The notes under the pieces: model-generated
What the model was told of the DNA's origin: nothing
The model's input: the letters and a program-made list of their open reading frames with translations, nothing else
The model's database searches: none
From: a virus
Direction: 5' to 3' (one strand)
DNA: 41,745 bases
Virus record (IMG/VR): IMGVR_UViG_3300006919_010540
Location: 1 to 41,745 of that record
Program-made: the position numbers and the translations under genes
Shown here: positions 33,701-40,494 of the stretch, piece by piece
How positions within the stretch are numbered: the first letter of the stretch is position 1
Layout of the letters: each line of letters begins with the position of its first letter

Positions 33701-34099
33701 TTACATAGTGTACAAGACGGTGCACTTTCAAGTGTTGGTGGAGTTGTTTATCAATATAACCCTGACACGGTTGCATGGGAACAAGATAGCGATTTAACTA
33801 TTGATAATACTGTTGGCGAAAGAATTTTACATAACCAAATTACACATAAAACATTCTATAACGATCCTGTATCTGATACTACATTTAAAATTATGACTGC
33901 TAGAAAATTTTCTGATGTGTTTACATTACCTGCATTAGTCAGTGAACCTGATTCAGATACTTTAGGTAGAATGGGGTTAAGACCAGGTACATTTGCCATG
34001 GCAGATGGTGTTAGTTGGGATCCAGGTTTTATTGGAGGTACAACACCTTACCCTGTATTTTATGACGGTGTTGCTTGGTATTATTTTAGTTTATATTAA
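30800..34099 (+). CDS. DSD-rich tail fibre-like protein B with lectin-like insert (1099 aa)
   Basis: Paralogue of fibre A with the same N-terminal domain, the same 18-residue repeat and the same C-terminal tip (Arg-Pro-Gly-Thr-Phe, Trp-Asp-Pro-Gly-Phe-Ile-Gly-Gly, Tyr-Pro-Val-Phe-Tyr-Asp-Gly). It is enlarged by two insertions. The first, about 306-503, opens with a Pro/Ala-rich linker and is beta-rich. The second, about 724-970, looks like a concanavalin/LamG-type jelly roll: Asn-Ser-Trp-Ala-Phe-Asp, Tyr-Asp-Asp-Phe-Thr-Phe-Asn-Ser-Thr-Leu, Val-Trp-Ile-Arg-Arg-Lys-Gly-Asp-Asn-Ile-Thr-Ala-Tyr-Cys. This would be a carbohydrate-binding module, fitting a receptor-binding role. I count about 24 Asp-Ser-Asp/Glu motifs. 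GAGGT precedes the ATG. Its stop overlaps that of the convergent endolysin gene within TTAA. Confidence 0.7.
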   Translation: MPGKFHYKNQSQRFDLYTFYALLTKCKIVELLDKNGHTPFDSDTINNNVLDYALQIYKDILDNGIITYFDSDSFRHDSDGSGNNGWNGVTRNASTARVYEPLRKFLYSQSNNNGVDETQDIITTGFSRKYYTIPLSDSEGTVNHINVYSFMKRHLNRWLSYDSFERYKLTKNILTVMQQDSDVSNFFANQFIKACEEDSDLSRRTVEMYSNRLQSDSEVRQEFLKTAITALSGLAPGGDSDSARALTEVVSSVYENDSEVRNEFGDQIVNSLLEDSDQQNELRDIISSTELVVLNAPLVTARQVLPMPAPPAAPFVAGQTVEYIGYSNPNSRQSFYVNVNDALGGAPPPPGSVITPPYYGGSGVVIKDILLAGDLNSPSEFLEFKLIGDSDGAGNIQNNAYDLQDNLNTGFQDDNFNSITGGNTFGGNYFPNFNVTNYLIIDSVGDLGTPGDAYLKFDVYYTPQVGSFVFSSAEQAAGVIFKFKIVFDSDSLISSNPPQSSVSTGSIGDSNTKWSTANFTTLRSDNTKIDNAVRNRIVLINDSEGILYYTTVRAYWAKDSDNDSDFKFVITRLQANVDSKFASLRVKDLEAKGIVHISNDSEQTEIDRLITNNNLFFNDSDGIIYKNKKLIAIDSDKFYDLLIENRGLYTIDSDGVDSVIKDTPVKSEYSWFIGQRGDTYVINPESTDSDSNNLFTRKLVYTSDKVVDSQQELSRALGDVVTKQEVFDTWYRISHRYNGGGTPGTFNYPANSTEQNSWAFDAVNDIIYTTANTTTYCGFISSDTYDDFTFNSTLNAPYVTPSNPDTNDDDVISSIVAFVTEGQFGQPGYREHTLSFIRNHGGFPMLTQNYGSLGPVTWALVYNYNQDDVRLLVNGTSTAPVSTAPWNTSPYGTKVWIRRKGDNITAYCSQMNDSTYTLDSDTEIVWDLASDSDTIKFRGPVRYGYGAHSQNGSYWSDIFFAPDAGSYLHSVQDGALSSVGGVVYQYNPDTVAWEQDSDLTIDNTVGERILHNQITHKTFYNDPVSDTTFKIMTARKFSDVFTLPALVSEPDSDTLGRMGLRPGTFAMADGVSWDPGFIGGTTPYPVFYDGVAWYYFSLY
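31337..31675 (+). repeat. 18-residue DSD helical repeats in fibre B with one 5-residue insertion
   Basis: Asp-Ser-(Asp/Glu) lies at residues 180, 198, 216, 239, 257 and 275. Spacing is 18 except between 216 and 239, where Leu-Ala-Pro-Gly-Gly adds five residues, one probable kink in the helix or loop between units. The register returns to exactly 18 afterwards. Positions match the six units of fibre A one to one. Confidence 0.8.
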
Positions 34100-34542
34100 G
34101 ATAAAAATAGAATTTTTTCGTCGGCTCTTCTTTTAACTAAACCTTTGAGGATTTTTCCTCCAGCTTTTCTCCATTTCCAGAATTCATTTGCGGCGCCTTC
34201 ATAGTCTCTTCTGTTAAGTTTTGCTCTAAGTGTAGACGATTGATAGTTTCCAAGACCCACGTTAAATGAAAAAGACACCAAAGCATCAAATTGACCTTGC
34301 GAAAGATTGACTTTCGTGAGTCTCTCAATACCATCTTCAAAACGCTCAAGATCTTCAAATAATAATTCATCGACTTCTTCATCAGTGAGCACTTTTCCTT
34401 TCCATTCTTTTGAAAGAGATTTACCATCACCAATTAAATGTCCCACCCCAACAGTCCATAAACCGATAGGGTCTTGATAAGGTTTTCTGACAAAACCTTC
34501 ATGGTGTTTTATCATTTTAATGCACTTTTCGCTTACTTTCAT
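34096..34542 (-). CDS. Endolysin, GH24 T4-type lysozyme (muramidase)
   Basis: A 148-residue phage lysozyme that cleaves the MurNAc-GlcNAc bond of peptidoglycan. With the ATG at 34542 the catalytic triad is Glu15, Asp24 and Thr30, with exactly the 9- and 6-residue spacing of T4 lysozyme Glu11, Asp20 and Thr26, within His-His-Glu-Gly-Phe and Trp-Thr-Val-Gly-Val-Gly-His. Phe-Asp-Ala-Leu-Val-Ser-Phe-Ser-Phe-Asn-Val-Gly and the C-terminal Gly-Leu-Val-Lys-Arg-Arg-Ala-Asp-Glu are family blocks. A reading from TTG 34551 adds three residues; ATG is preferred because it forms TAATG with the upstream stop. No signal or anchor sequence, so export must rely on the holin. It lacks Asp-Ser-Asp. Its stop shares TTAA with the stop of the convergent fibre gene. 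Confidence 0.95.
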   Translation of the reverse strand: MKVSEKCIKMIKHHEGFVRKPYQDPIGLWTVGVGHLIGDGKSLSKEWKGKVLTDEEVDELLFEDLERFEDGIERLTKVNLSQGQFDALVSFSFNVGLGNYQSSTLRAKLNRRDYEGAANEFWKWRKAGGKILKGLVKRRADEKILFLS

Positions 34543-34748
34543 TAACTCCAACTTTCTGGATTAGCAGCTCCTCCTGAGCCAGGTGGTGTTATTAAATTTT
34601 CTTCATATCTAATAGATTCATCAGAAGCAGTAATAAACATGTTTTCTTCTACATTTATACCTGTCGCATAATCACTATCATATACATTTTTATAAGTAAC
34701 TATTTCTGTGTTTGTTACCCCTAAAACAGAACCCTCAGCAGATAACAT
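34542..34748 (-). CDS. Small protein of unknown function (68 aa) between adhesin and endolysin
   Basis: A 68-residue protein with one Asp-Ser-Asp (Val-Tyr-Asp-Ser-Asp-Tyr) and a Gly/Pro-rich C-terminus (Pro-Pro-Gly-Ser-Gly-Gly-Ala-Ala). No membrane segment. It starts 6 nt after the 244-aa protein gene and is coupled to the endolysin by TAATG. No clear Shine-Dalgarno sequence. The composition resembles the virion proteins upstream, so it may be a small fibre or tip component; function not recognised. Confidence 0.5.
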   Translation of the reverse strand: MLSAEGSVLGVTNTEIVTYKNVYDSDYATGINVEENMFITASDESIRYEENLITPPGSGGAANPESWS

Positions 34749-34754
34749 TTCAAT

Positions 34755-35489
34755 TTAATGTAAAGTTACACCATAGCTACCTTCTTGTGTTAGATTAAAT
34801 CTTATGTAAGGGTAATTAGATAATAATACACCTCCAGTACCCTCTACAAAATGAATTACTTTATCCCCAGCTACATAAGAGGATGTGTCAATAGGAGACC
34901 CTGAAGTACCTATAGCGGTACCATCACTATCATTAAGTGAGACCCATGTAGTGTTATCAGCTGATTTTTCTAACCAGTAATTAGAACGAGCATCAGATCT
35001 TGTCCATGGTACTACTCTTATTTTCTTTACAGCATTTATTGAAGTGCTAGAAAAATCAAAAGTTAAAGTTTGATTCCCGGAACTACTAGTTAACCAGTAT
35101 GTGTTAACCCCACCGGTTTCAACACCATTAAATAAATATTCCATATTGTAATAGTTAGAGCCATTGGGATATGAACCCGCAGAAGATGTTATTACTAAAC
35201 CGTCTGTTTCATTACCTGTACTAGTGATAGTGTAAACAGTCATTCCAGATGAATTAGAATTCCTACCTGTGTAAAAATCTATTTCAGAATCAGGGCCTGT
35301 TTTATAAAAACCACCATTTAAACTAGTACCATCAGCTGCTAAGTTAAAGTTAGATAGTTGTAAACTATAAGCATCTGCGTAAAAAAAACCTTTTTCTTTA
35401 CTATTAATATACATGTCTAAACTAGACATTAAAGAATACGTAGATTCGCTATCTTTACTACCCGTTAAAACAAAATCAAGGGATGTCAT
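34755..35489 (-). CDS. Adhesin-like virion protein with discoidin-like C-terminal domain
   Basis: A 244-residue protein. The C-terminal ~150 residues resemble an F5/8 type C (discoidin) beta-sandwich: Tyr-Leu-Phe-Asn-Gly near the start, Gln-Thr-Leu-Thr-Phe-Asp-Phe, Ile-Arg-Val-Val-Pro-Trp-Thr-Arg, Tyr-Trp-Leu-Glu-Lys-Ser-Ala-Asp-Asn-Thr-Thr-Trp and a closing Tyr-Ile-Arg-Phe-Asn-Leu strand. Such domains bind carbohydrates or lipids. The N-terminal part has Phe-Val-Leu-Thr-Gly-Ser-Lys-Asp-Ser. Three Asp-Ser-Asp/Glu motifs. AAGGAGAG stands before the ATG and it follows the 665-aa gene by 10 nt. Likely a receptor-binding accessory; domain call is by pattern only. Confidence 0.55.
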   Translation of the reverse strand: MTSLDFVLTGSKDSESTYSLMSSLDMYINSKEKGFFYADAYSLQLSNFNLAADGTSLNGGFYKTGPDSEIDFYTGRNSNSSGMTVYTITSTGNETDGLVITSSAGSYPNGSNYYNMEYLFNGVETGGVNTYWLTSSSGNQTLTFDFSSTSINAVKKIRVVPWTRSDARSNYWLEKSADNTTWVSLNDSDGTAIGTSGSPIDTSSYVAGDKVIHFVEGTGGVLLSNYPYIRFNLTQEGSYGVTLH

Positions 35490-35499
35490 ACGACTCTCC

Positions 35500-37497
35500 T
35501 TAAATAGCTACAGATGCTTTAATTGAAGCAAATCCTGAACCTGTAATAGTAAGAGCCGCTGTAGCTTGTGCACCTGATGCTGTAGTAGTAACTGTAGTGG
35601 TAGTATTACCAGCAAAATTCATAGAATTTCCGGTTATTGTTAATAACACATCTGCTGCAATTCTGTTACCGTAAAAATTAGTAGCAGATACTGTCACGGT
35701 TGTGTTAATATCTGAACCGGTATAATTATAAGTATTTGCTGCTGAAGTTAAAGTAATATTAACAGGTATAGTTTCTTGTAACATATTTACATTACTGTAA
35801 CCGTTACCATCACCTACAATGTACCAAATTCTGTCTCTTTTATCTCTACCTATAGACCAAACCTGACCAGCAATTGTGTGTATATTTACCCAACCGTTAG
35901 TATTATCCCATTTTAAAATATATGTATTTGAGTGACAAATAACTGCCCATAGTTTTCTATAATCATCTAAATATAAATTGTTAATAGGGCATTGAGGCAA
36001 TTGTAGATGACTATGGTAAGTTAATGTATTAGGATCTGCGCTTGAAATTTGATATGAAACTATATTTTTATATGCTTGTGCTAGAGAATCAGCATCATAG
36101 TCTGTTGCGCCTTTTTTACCACTAACATTATACACAGTAAGGTATCTGTTACCAGAATTTTTAATAACTTTACATGGTGTAAAATAAGCGTTGTTAAAAT
36201 ATTCACCGTTGTGTGTATATGCCTGGTAAATAGATTTAAACAAACCTGAAGTATCTGATTTATGATAACCATTATTATTATGTACAATTCTTACATCACT
36301 ATCTCTAGTAAATGTATCTGAGCTAATATCCCATTTAAACAACCACGGGAAGAAATTATGGTTTTCATCAAAGTTAGGAACATACCAACAAACATCTTCT
36401 GAATCTCCTGTTCCCGCTTTAGAATCATCTCTAAACCAGTTTGAAGCTGGAAGATTTATTTCCATGGTTCCAGAATAACCACCTTGTTGATATTCACTAT
36501 CATCTGTCCTTTCTACAGAAAGAGTATTAAAAGATGCAATAGTTGTTACAGAATTTGAAGTAGGGTCATATGTTTTAATTATATGATCTTTATGATTTTG
36601 CGCTTTTCCTCTTAGAAAAATATAAAAGTTAGAGTTATTACCTGTACCGCATGCGTCAGATGTAATGTGTTGCCATCTATAACTAGCTTGAGGATCTGTC
36701 AAATTAGTTGACAAAGCTGCAGTAGAAGGGTCATTACCTGAAGCAACCCAAATAGGTTCATAACCCCATGTATCGTCTGGTCTTCTTGCTGCGTTTGATG
36801 AAGGAGCAGTCGATCTGTTGCCACCACCTATATAGTAACCAGTGCCTCCAACAGTCCAATATCCATGATCTAAAGGTTGATATTCATTACTAAAATTAGT
36901 AGTATAAGCAAAAGGTGTTCTAAAACTACCATCACCAGTTTGTGCAGCATTAGATGTTGAATTTGATGCACCAGCAACAACAGGGTTGTCATGCATATTG
37001 TTACTAGCTCCGCCAGCCCAATATCTTACATTATAGTATCTGTTAAAACCACCAGAAGAGGAAACAATATGTTCATTATTTGATTCATAGTAAATAGCAG
37101 GTCCTCTTACAGCTTGGTTCTTATACATAGGGTCCATATGTCTATGAACCGGTGTTTCACTAAAACCGGTATTCCATTCACTATTTAAAGCTTGGTAAGT
37201 GCCATATGATTGATGTACATGGTGAGGTTGAGCAACACCTTTAGATAGTGCCATCCCATCCATAGTGTATCTACCAATATGCTCATCATAAACATAACCT
37301 TCTGTAGTAGTGTTATATCCAGTAACAGAGTCTGCTCTAACTGAGGATGTAGTGTTTAATAAAGTTTTACCAAAAATGGGAGAGAGTGTTAAATGATCGT
37401 ATGCAAAGCCATCTAAATAAATATAATCTTGTCCGGGTCTTGGATCCTCTACAACGGCTTGTGAGCCGGTTCTAAACGTGTTAAAAATAAGTGCCAT
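35500..37497 (-). CDS. Large adhesin/tail fibre-like protein with propeller-like middle and Ig-like end
   Basis: A 665-residue protein. The N-terminal ~130 residues are His-rich (Pro-His-His-Val-His-Gln, Pro-Val-His-Arg-His-Met). The middle has blade-like repeats (Ile-Ile-Lys-Thr-Tyr-Asp-Pro-Thr-Ser-Asn-Ser-Val; Leu-Phe-Lys-Trp-Asp-Ile-Ser-Ser-Asp-Thr-Phe; Leu-Trp-Ala-Val-Ile-Cys-His; Ile-Trp-Tyr-Ile-Val-Gly-Asp) suggestive of a beta-propeller. The last ~85 residues (Thr-Val-Thr-Val-Ser-Ala-Thr-Asn, Ala-Ala-Leu-Thr-Ile-Thr-Gly-Ser-Gly) look like a bacterial Ig-like domain. Three Asp-Ser-Asp/Glu motifs. TAATG links it to the small upstream gene. Most likely a host-recognition protein; no known homologue named. 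Confidence 0.55.
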   Translation of the reverse strand: MALIFNTFRTGSQAVVEDPRPGQDYIYLDGFAYDHLTLSPIFGKTLLNTTSSVRADSVTGYNTTTEGYVYDEHIGRYTMDGMALSKGVAQPHHVHQSYGTYQALNSEWNTGFSETPVHRHMDPMYKNQAVRGPAIYYESNNEHIVSSSGGFNRYYNVRYWAGGASNNMHDNPVVAGASNSTSNAAQTGDGSFRTPFAYTTNFSNEYQPLDHGYWTVGGTGYYIGGGNRSTAPSSNAARRPDDTWGYEPIWVASGNDPSTAALSTNLTDPQASYRWQHITSDACGTGNNSNFYIFLRGKAQNHKDHIIKTYDPTSNSVTTIASFNTLSVERTDDSEYQQGGYSGTMEINLPASNWFRDDSKAGTGDSEDVCWYVPNFDENHNFFPWLFKWDISSDTFTRDSDVRIVHNNNGYHKSDTSGLFKSIYQAYTHNGEYFNNAYFTPCKVIKNSGNRYLTVYNVSGKKGATDYDADSLAQAYKNIVSYQISSADPNTLTYHSHLQLPQCPINNLYLDDYRKLWAVICHSNTYILKWDNTNGWVNIHTIAGQVWSIGRDKRDRIWYIVGDGNGYSNVNMLQETIPVNITLTSAANTYNYTGSDINTTVTVSATNFYGNRIAADVLLTITGNSMNFAGNTTTTVTTTASGAQATAALTITGSGFASIKASVAI

Positions 37498-37742
37498 TAT
37501 TCAATTCCCTCTTGTTTATTAACCCAAGATTCAACTTCAGATTCATTAGTAAAAGGAAATGCTTTTCCTTTAGGAGTAAAATTAGATCTCATGTTGTAAG
37601 TTGTAGCATTGTCTAAAATATTTCCTTCTGCATCACATTTAAAATACTTACATCCTCCACTAACATTTATAGAAGTGTTGTAATAGATAGTAGTTGCTTC
37701 ACTATCACCTGGATAAGTCTTACTTATAGTAACTATTGCCAT
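37497..37742 (-). CDS. Small protein of unknown function (81 aa)
   Basis: An 81-residue protein: Thr-Ile-Ser-Lys-Thr-Tyr-Pro-Gly-Asp-Ser-Glu at the start, a beta-rich middle with two cysteines (Gly-Gly-Cys-Lys-Tyr-Phe-Lys-Cys-Asp) and an acidic C-terminus. No membrane segment. It has a late-type octamer plus AAAGG ribosome site directly upstream and couples by TAATG to the 665-aa adhesin, so it may be its chaperone or a structural partner. Not recognised. Confidence 0.5.
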   Translation of the reverse strand: MAIVTISKTYPGDSEATTIYYNTSINVSGGCKYFKCDAEGNILDNATTYNMRSNFTPKGKAFPFTNESEVESWVNKQEGIE

Positions 37743-37760
37743 TTAATTAAACCTTTATAT

Positions 37761-37768
37761 TATTTATT
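37761..37768 (-). promoter_or_regulatory. Late-promoter-like octamer before the 81-aa gene
   Basis: AATAAATA on minus overlaps the holin stop codon and ends 18 nt before ATG 37742. A predicted start near 37755 falls at AAAGG, giving a 13-nt leader. Same layout as at 21738 and 38234. Confidence 0.55.
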
Positions 37769-38216
37769 TTTTAATTGCTCTTGAACCAAACCAAAAAGCA
37801 ATAATTGCAGCAAAAATTGATTGGGTTTCTTCGGACCATAAAGTACTTGCTACTGTTGCAACATCACCACCGTCTCGAAGGACTACATAAACAGCTACTC
37901 CTTCTACAAAGAAAAATAAAAGAAAAAAGAGATAAGTTATAACAGGTCTAACTGAAGAACGCATGTTATTAACCCATGTTGATGCATGCTCAGCTGATTT
38001 AGCATCATGATCTAATAAAGCGGTTTCTCTTTGAATTTCTGATTGAAGTAACATAGCTTCTGCTTTTTGAGATTGTAATTTTTCTTCTCTTTCAATCTGA
38101 AGGCTCATGACCGCTAGTTCATGTTTCTTGTCTTTAGCATCTTGTGCAAAATCGAGTAGTTTTGGGACAAATGATGTACCAAAACCTAGCGCTGTTGATA
38201 AAATAGTTGCAATCAT
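37764..38216 (-). CDS. Holin, 3TM gene-transfer-release type
   Basis: A 150-residue membrane protein. An amphipathic/hydrophobic N-terminus (1-24) is followed by a long charged helix (25-75, Glu/Lys/Gln-rich), then a strong membrane segment at about 91-113 (Pro-Val-Ile-Thr-Tyr-Leu-Phe-Phe-Leu-Leu-Phe-Phe-Phe-Val) and a second at 131-147 ending Ala-Phe-Trp-Phe-Gly-Ser-Arg-Ala-Ile-Lys-Lys. The Arg-Pro before the first segment and the terminal 'fWFGsRa.kk' match the 3TM holin family named for gene-transfer release. It would open the inner membrane for the endolysin encoded at 34096, four genes away. AAGGAG stands before the ATG and a late octamer at 38234. No Asp-Ser-Asp. Confidence 0.8.
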   Translation of the reverse strand: MIATILSTALGFGTSFVPKLLDFAQDAKDKKHELAVMSLQIEREEKLQSQKAEAMLLQSEIQRETALLDHDAKSAEHASTWVNNMRSSVRPVITYLFFLLFFFVEGVAVYVVLRDGGDVATVASTLWSEETQSIFAAIIAFWFGSRAIKK

Positions 38217-38233
38217 AATCTAACTCCTTTTAT

Positions 38234-38241
38234 TATTTATT
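38234..38241 (-). promoter_or_regulatory. Late-promoter-like octamer before the holin gene
   Basis: AATAAATA on minus overlaps the stop of the 750-aa gene and ends 17 nt before ATG 38216. The predicted transcript start near 38228 coincides with AAAGGAG, the ribosome site. This would give the lysis gene its own late transcript with a 12-nt leader. Confidence 0.6.
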
Positions 38242-40492
38242 AAGTAATTTGTCCACCAAATATTAGTTTATCAACAACACCGTCTTTATAAAGTATTTTT
38301 TTATCATACACTTTCATGTTTTCTATTAAAAAATCAACAGTGTTGTTTGCAAATTGAGTAGAATCTTTAAAACCTTTTTTATTCCATATACCCACACCAT
38401 CAGGTAGCAAATCATATCGGTCTGTTACTGGTAAACTTCCTGACACTCTTACAGGAACTTTGTAGTTAGTATCTTCGAGAACAAACAATTGAGCTTTATA
38501 TCTAGATTCTGCTGCAGGTGATCTAACCCCTAAGTATTGATCTCTGGCATAAGGAATAGCATAATCCCTTATTAAAGTTTTCATATCTGAACCAAAACGG
38601 CTATAAGCTCTTTTAATACCTATTTGGTATATCATTTCTTCAATAGCTGCTCTTTCTTCTAGTGAACCAAAGCCTTCTTCGTAGTATATTATACTTTGTC
38701 TTACACCTCTCCTGCTTCGTGGTTCTTTAGGAAAACGAGTAGACAAAGGATATTGAGGTCCTGCTTTAAATTCTCTCCAACTAGGTAACCACTCTTCATC
38801 TTTTATATCCAAAAACGTGTTTAATCTATTTTTCCAAGCATCTCTAAATGAATCAAATTCTGTTAAAACTGTTTCTGTTGGTTCTTTTACAAAACCAGAT
38901 GATGAAGCAGTTGCTTGAGCGTTAGCAATTGTAGGACTTTCAGCTACGTTATTTTCTGGTTCAGCTCTAATTACCGGTTCTTTTTTAGGTTGAGGTTTGT
39001 TTTCTTTATTTTTAATAACTTTTTCTTCTATTTTACCTGTTGTAGGATTTTTAAATTCTTCTTTAATAATTTTTACACCTATAGCAGGTAGCTTACAAGG
39101 ATCTAACGGAGTGTCTTCTGTCAGATCAATAGGAGGTACACCGGTTGTGACAGGTGGATCAATTTCTTTTTTATATTTTACTTTTACTGCTGCTCTTATT
39201 TCATACAAATATAAATCTGTTCCTTCAACTCTCCATCCAAAGTTATCACTCTTATTCATTTTTGAAAAGACATTATTTCCTTCTTTTTTAGTCAAAACTT
39301 CTACTACACCGTTAGCGCCGCCAGCTAGATCAGGTAAAGCTATAGCGTTTGTACCCGTATCATCCCTTACAGTGGTTTCTACAGTATAAACCGCAGGTTC
39401 ATTATTTGCATTAGCTAATGCAGTGTTTAACAAATCACCAGATTGAGCAGCACCTAATAAAGAGTTAATATCTTTACCAAATTGTGATGCTGCAGTATTA
39501 ATTTCTTTAGCTACGTTTCCTACTATACCTCCTACACTTGCAAAAGCTGAATTAACATCATCTAAAACATTTTGAGTTGAAGGAAATTTGTTAGTGCTAG
39601 CTCCTTCTAAAGCTGCTTGAGAAGTCTCACTTCCTTCTCCTTTATATTCAACTTTATATTGAGCATATAAATTATCACAAATTATTGTACCCGAATCTTT
39701 TAAAAATTTATATTGTACAACATTAAAAAAGAAATCAGTACCTGCTTTTCTAGCAGAAACTTTTTTAATACTTGTTGGTTTGTCGAGAGTTATTATATTT
39801 GACACTGCATTTGTTTTATCATTTATTGGTTCATATTTTATTTTATCTACAATAATTACAGCATCTGTTACTTTAGGTGGTATATTAGAATCTTTTCTAA
39901 TTTTATCTATAATAGAGGTTGTACCATCAAACACACCTTCAAAATTATCTTTAAATTCTGCTATTTTTTCATCCAATAATTTTTGCGCTGCTAATGTATC
40001 TCCACTTTGAATTCCTTTAAAAGCTGCAGCAGCTTTTTTTAAATCTGCTGTTGATGTTCTTAAATCTTTTCTTTCAGCATCATCTTCTTTAGTGTATGTT
40101 ACTTTAATTTTTTTATAACTAAAGTTTTTACCAGCTTTTTTGACATATACAACAGGGTTTGAAGCTTCATCTTCTCCAATAATCCAGCCATCATTAATTC
40201 CTTTATTTTTACTACTATAAACATTAGAACCTGGTGACATAACTTTTACTTCTTTTACTTCAACATAATCTAAAGGTAGCAAAACATTATCACCTGATCC
40301 AACTATTGTTCTAGTAATAAAATTCTTTTTACCGTTTGCTTTTTGTTCTGCCATAAGTTTATCGACACCAATACCGTTACTAAGAATATCGTTTAATTTT
40401 GCTTCAGCTTTTTTAAAACGAGAATCATTTTTAATTTGTTTAAACAAATTTCTTTGTTCTGCTACGGTTGGTGTTTTAATTGTACATGCCAT
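38240..40492 (-). CDS. Virion protein with three related beta domains and a conserved C-terminal domain (750 aa)
   Basis: A 750-residue protein after the spike and PAAR genes. Three diverged beta domains lie at about 70-136, 233-285 and 383-443. Each ends in a strand of the type Lys-(Ile/Val)-x-Val-x-Tyr-x-Lys-Glu, and two have an internal Gly-Trp. Helical linkers separate them. A Pro/Lys/Glu-rich linker (about 475-520) leads to a C-terminal domain (about 540-750) with Glu-Glu-Arg-Ala-Ala-Ile-Glu-Glu-Met-Ile-Tyr-Gln and Gly-Val-Arg-Ser-Pro-Ala-Ala-Glu-Ser-Arg. GGAGG precedes ATG 40492. It lacks Asp-Ser-Asp/Glu. Its place suggests a baseplate hub or fibre-connector protein; no T4 counterpart recognised. 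Confidence 0.6.
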   Translation of the reverse strand: MACTIKTPTVAEQRNLFKQIKNDSRFKKAEAKLNDILSNGIGVDKLMAEQKANGKKNFITRTIVGSGDNVLLPLDYVEVKEVKVMSPGSNVYSSKNKGINDGWIIGEDEASNPVVYVKKAGKNFSYKKIKVTYTKEDDAERKDLRTSTADLKKAAAAFKGIQSGDTLAAQKLLDEKIAEFKDNFEGVFDGTTSIIDKIRKDSNIPPKVTDAVIIVDKIKYEPINDKTNAVSNIITLDKPTSIKKVSARKAGTDFFFNVVQYKFLKDSGTIICDNLYAQYKVEYKGEGSETSQAALEGASTNKFPSTQNVLDDVNSAFASVGGIVGNVAKEINTAASQFGKDINSLLGAAQSGDLLNTALANANNEPAVYTVETTVRDDTGTNAIALPDLAGGANGVVEVLTKKEGNNVFSKMNKSDNFGWRVEGTDLYLYEIRAAVKVKYKKEIDPPVTTGVPPIDLTEDTPLDPCKLPAIGVKIIKEEFKNPTTGKIEEKVIKNKENKPQPKKEPVIRAEPENNVAESPTIANAQATASSSGFVKEPTETVLTEFDSFRDAWKNRLNTFLDIKDEEWLPSWREFKAGPQYPLSTRFPKEPRSRRGVRQSIIYYEEGFGSLEERAAIEEMIYQIGIKRAYSRFGSDMKTLIRDYAIPYARDQYLGVRSPAAESRYKAQLFVLEDTNYKVPVRVSGSLPVTDRYDLLPDGVGIWNKKGFKDSTQFANNTVDFLIENMKVYDKKILYKDGVVDKLIFGGQIT

Positions 40493-40494
40493 AA

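Noticed and set aside
28814-34099. GATTCAGA as a DNA-level signal (uptake, chi-like or packaging word)
   Set aside because: Synonymous variants (GATTCTGA, GATAGTGA, GACTCTGA) are common, and on minus-strand genes the word follows the coding strand and frame. Selection or expansion is on the peptide.
28814-34099. Phase-variable invertible fibre segment
   Set aside because: The pair is inverted relative to its surroundings, but I found no flanking inverted repeats and no invertase gene in the window.
34542-34551. TTG start for the endolysin at 34551
   Set aside because: ATG 34542 gives TAATG coupling with the upstream stop and the normal T4-type length; the extension adds only three residues.
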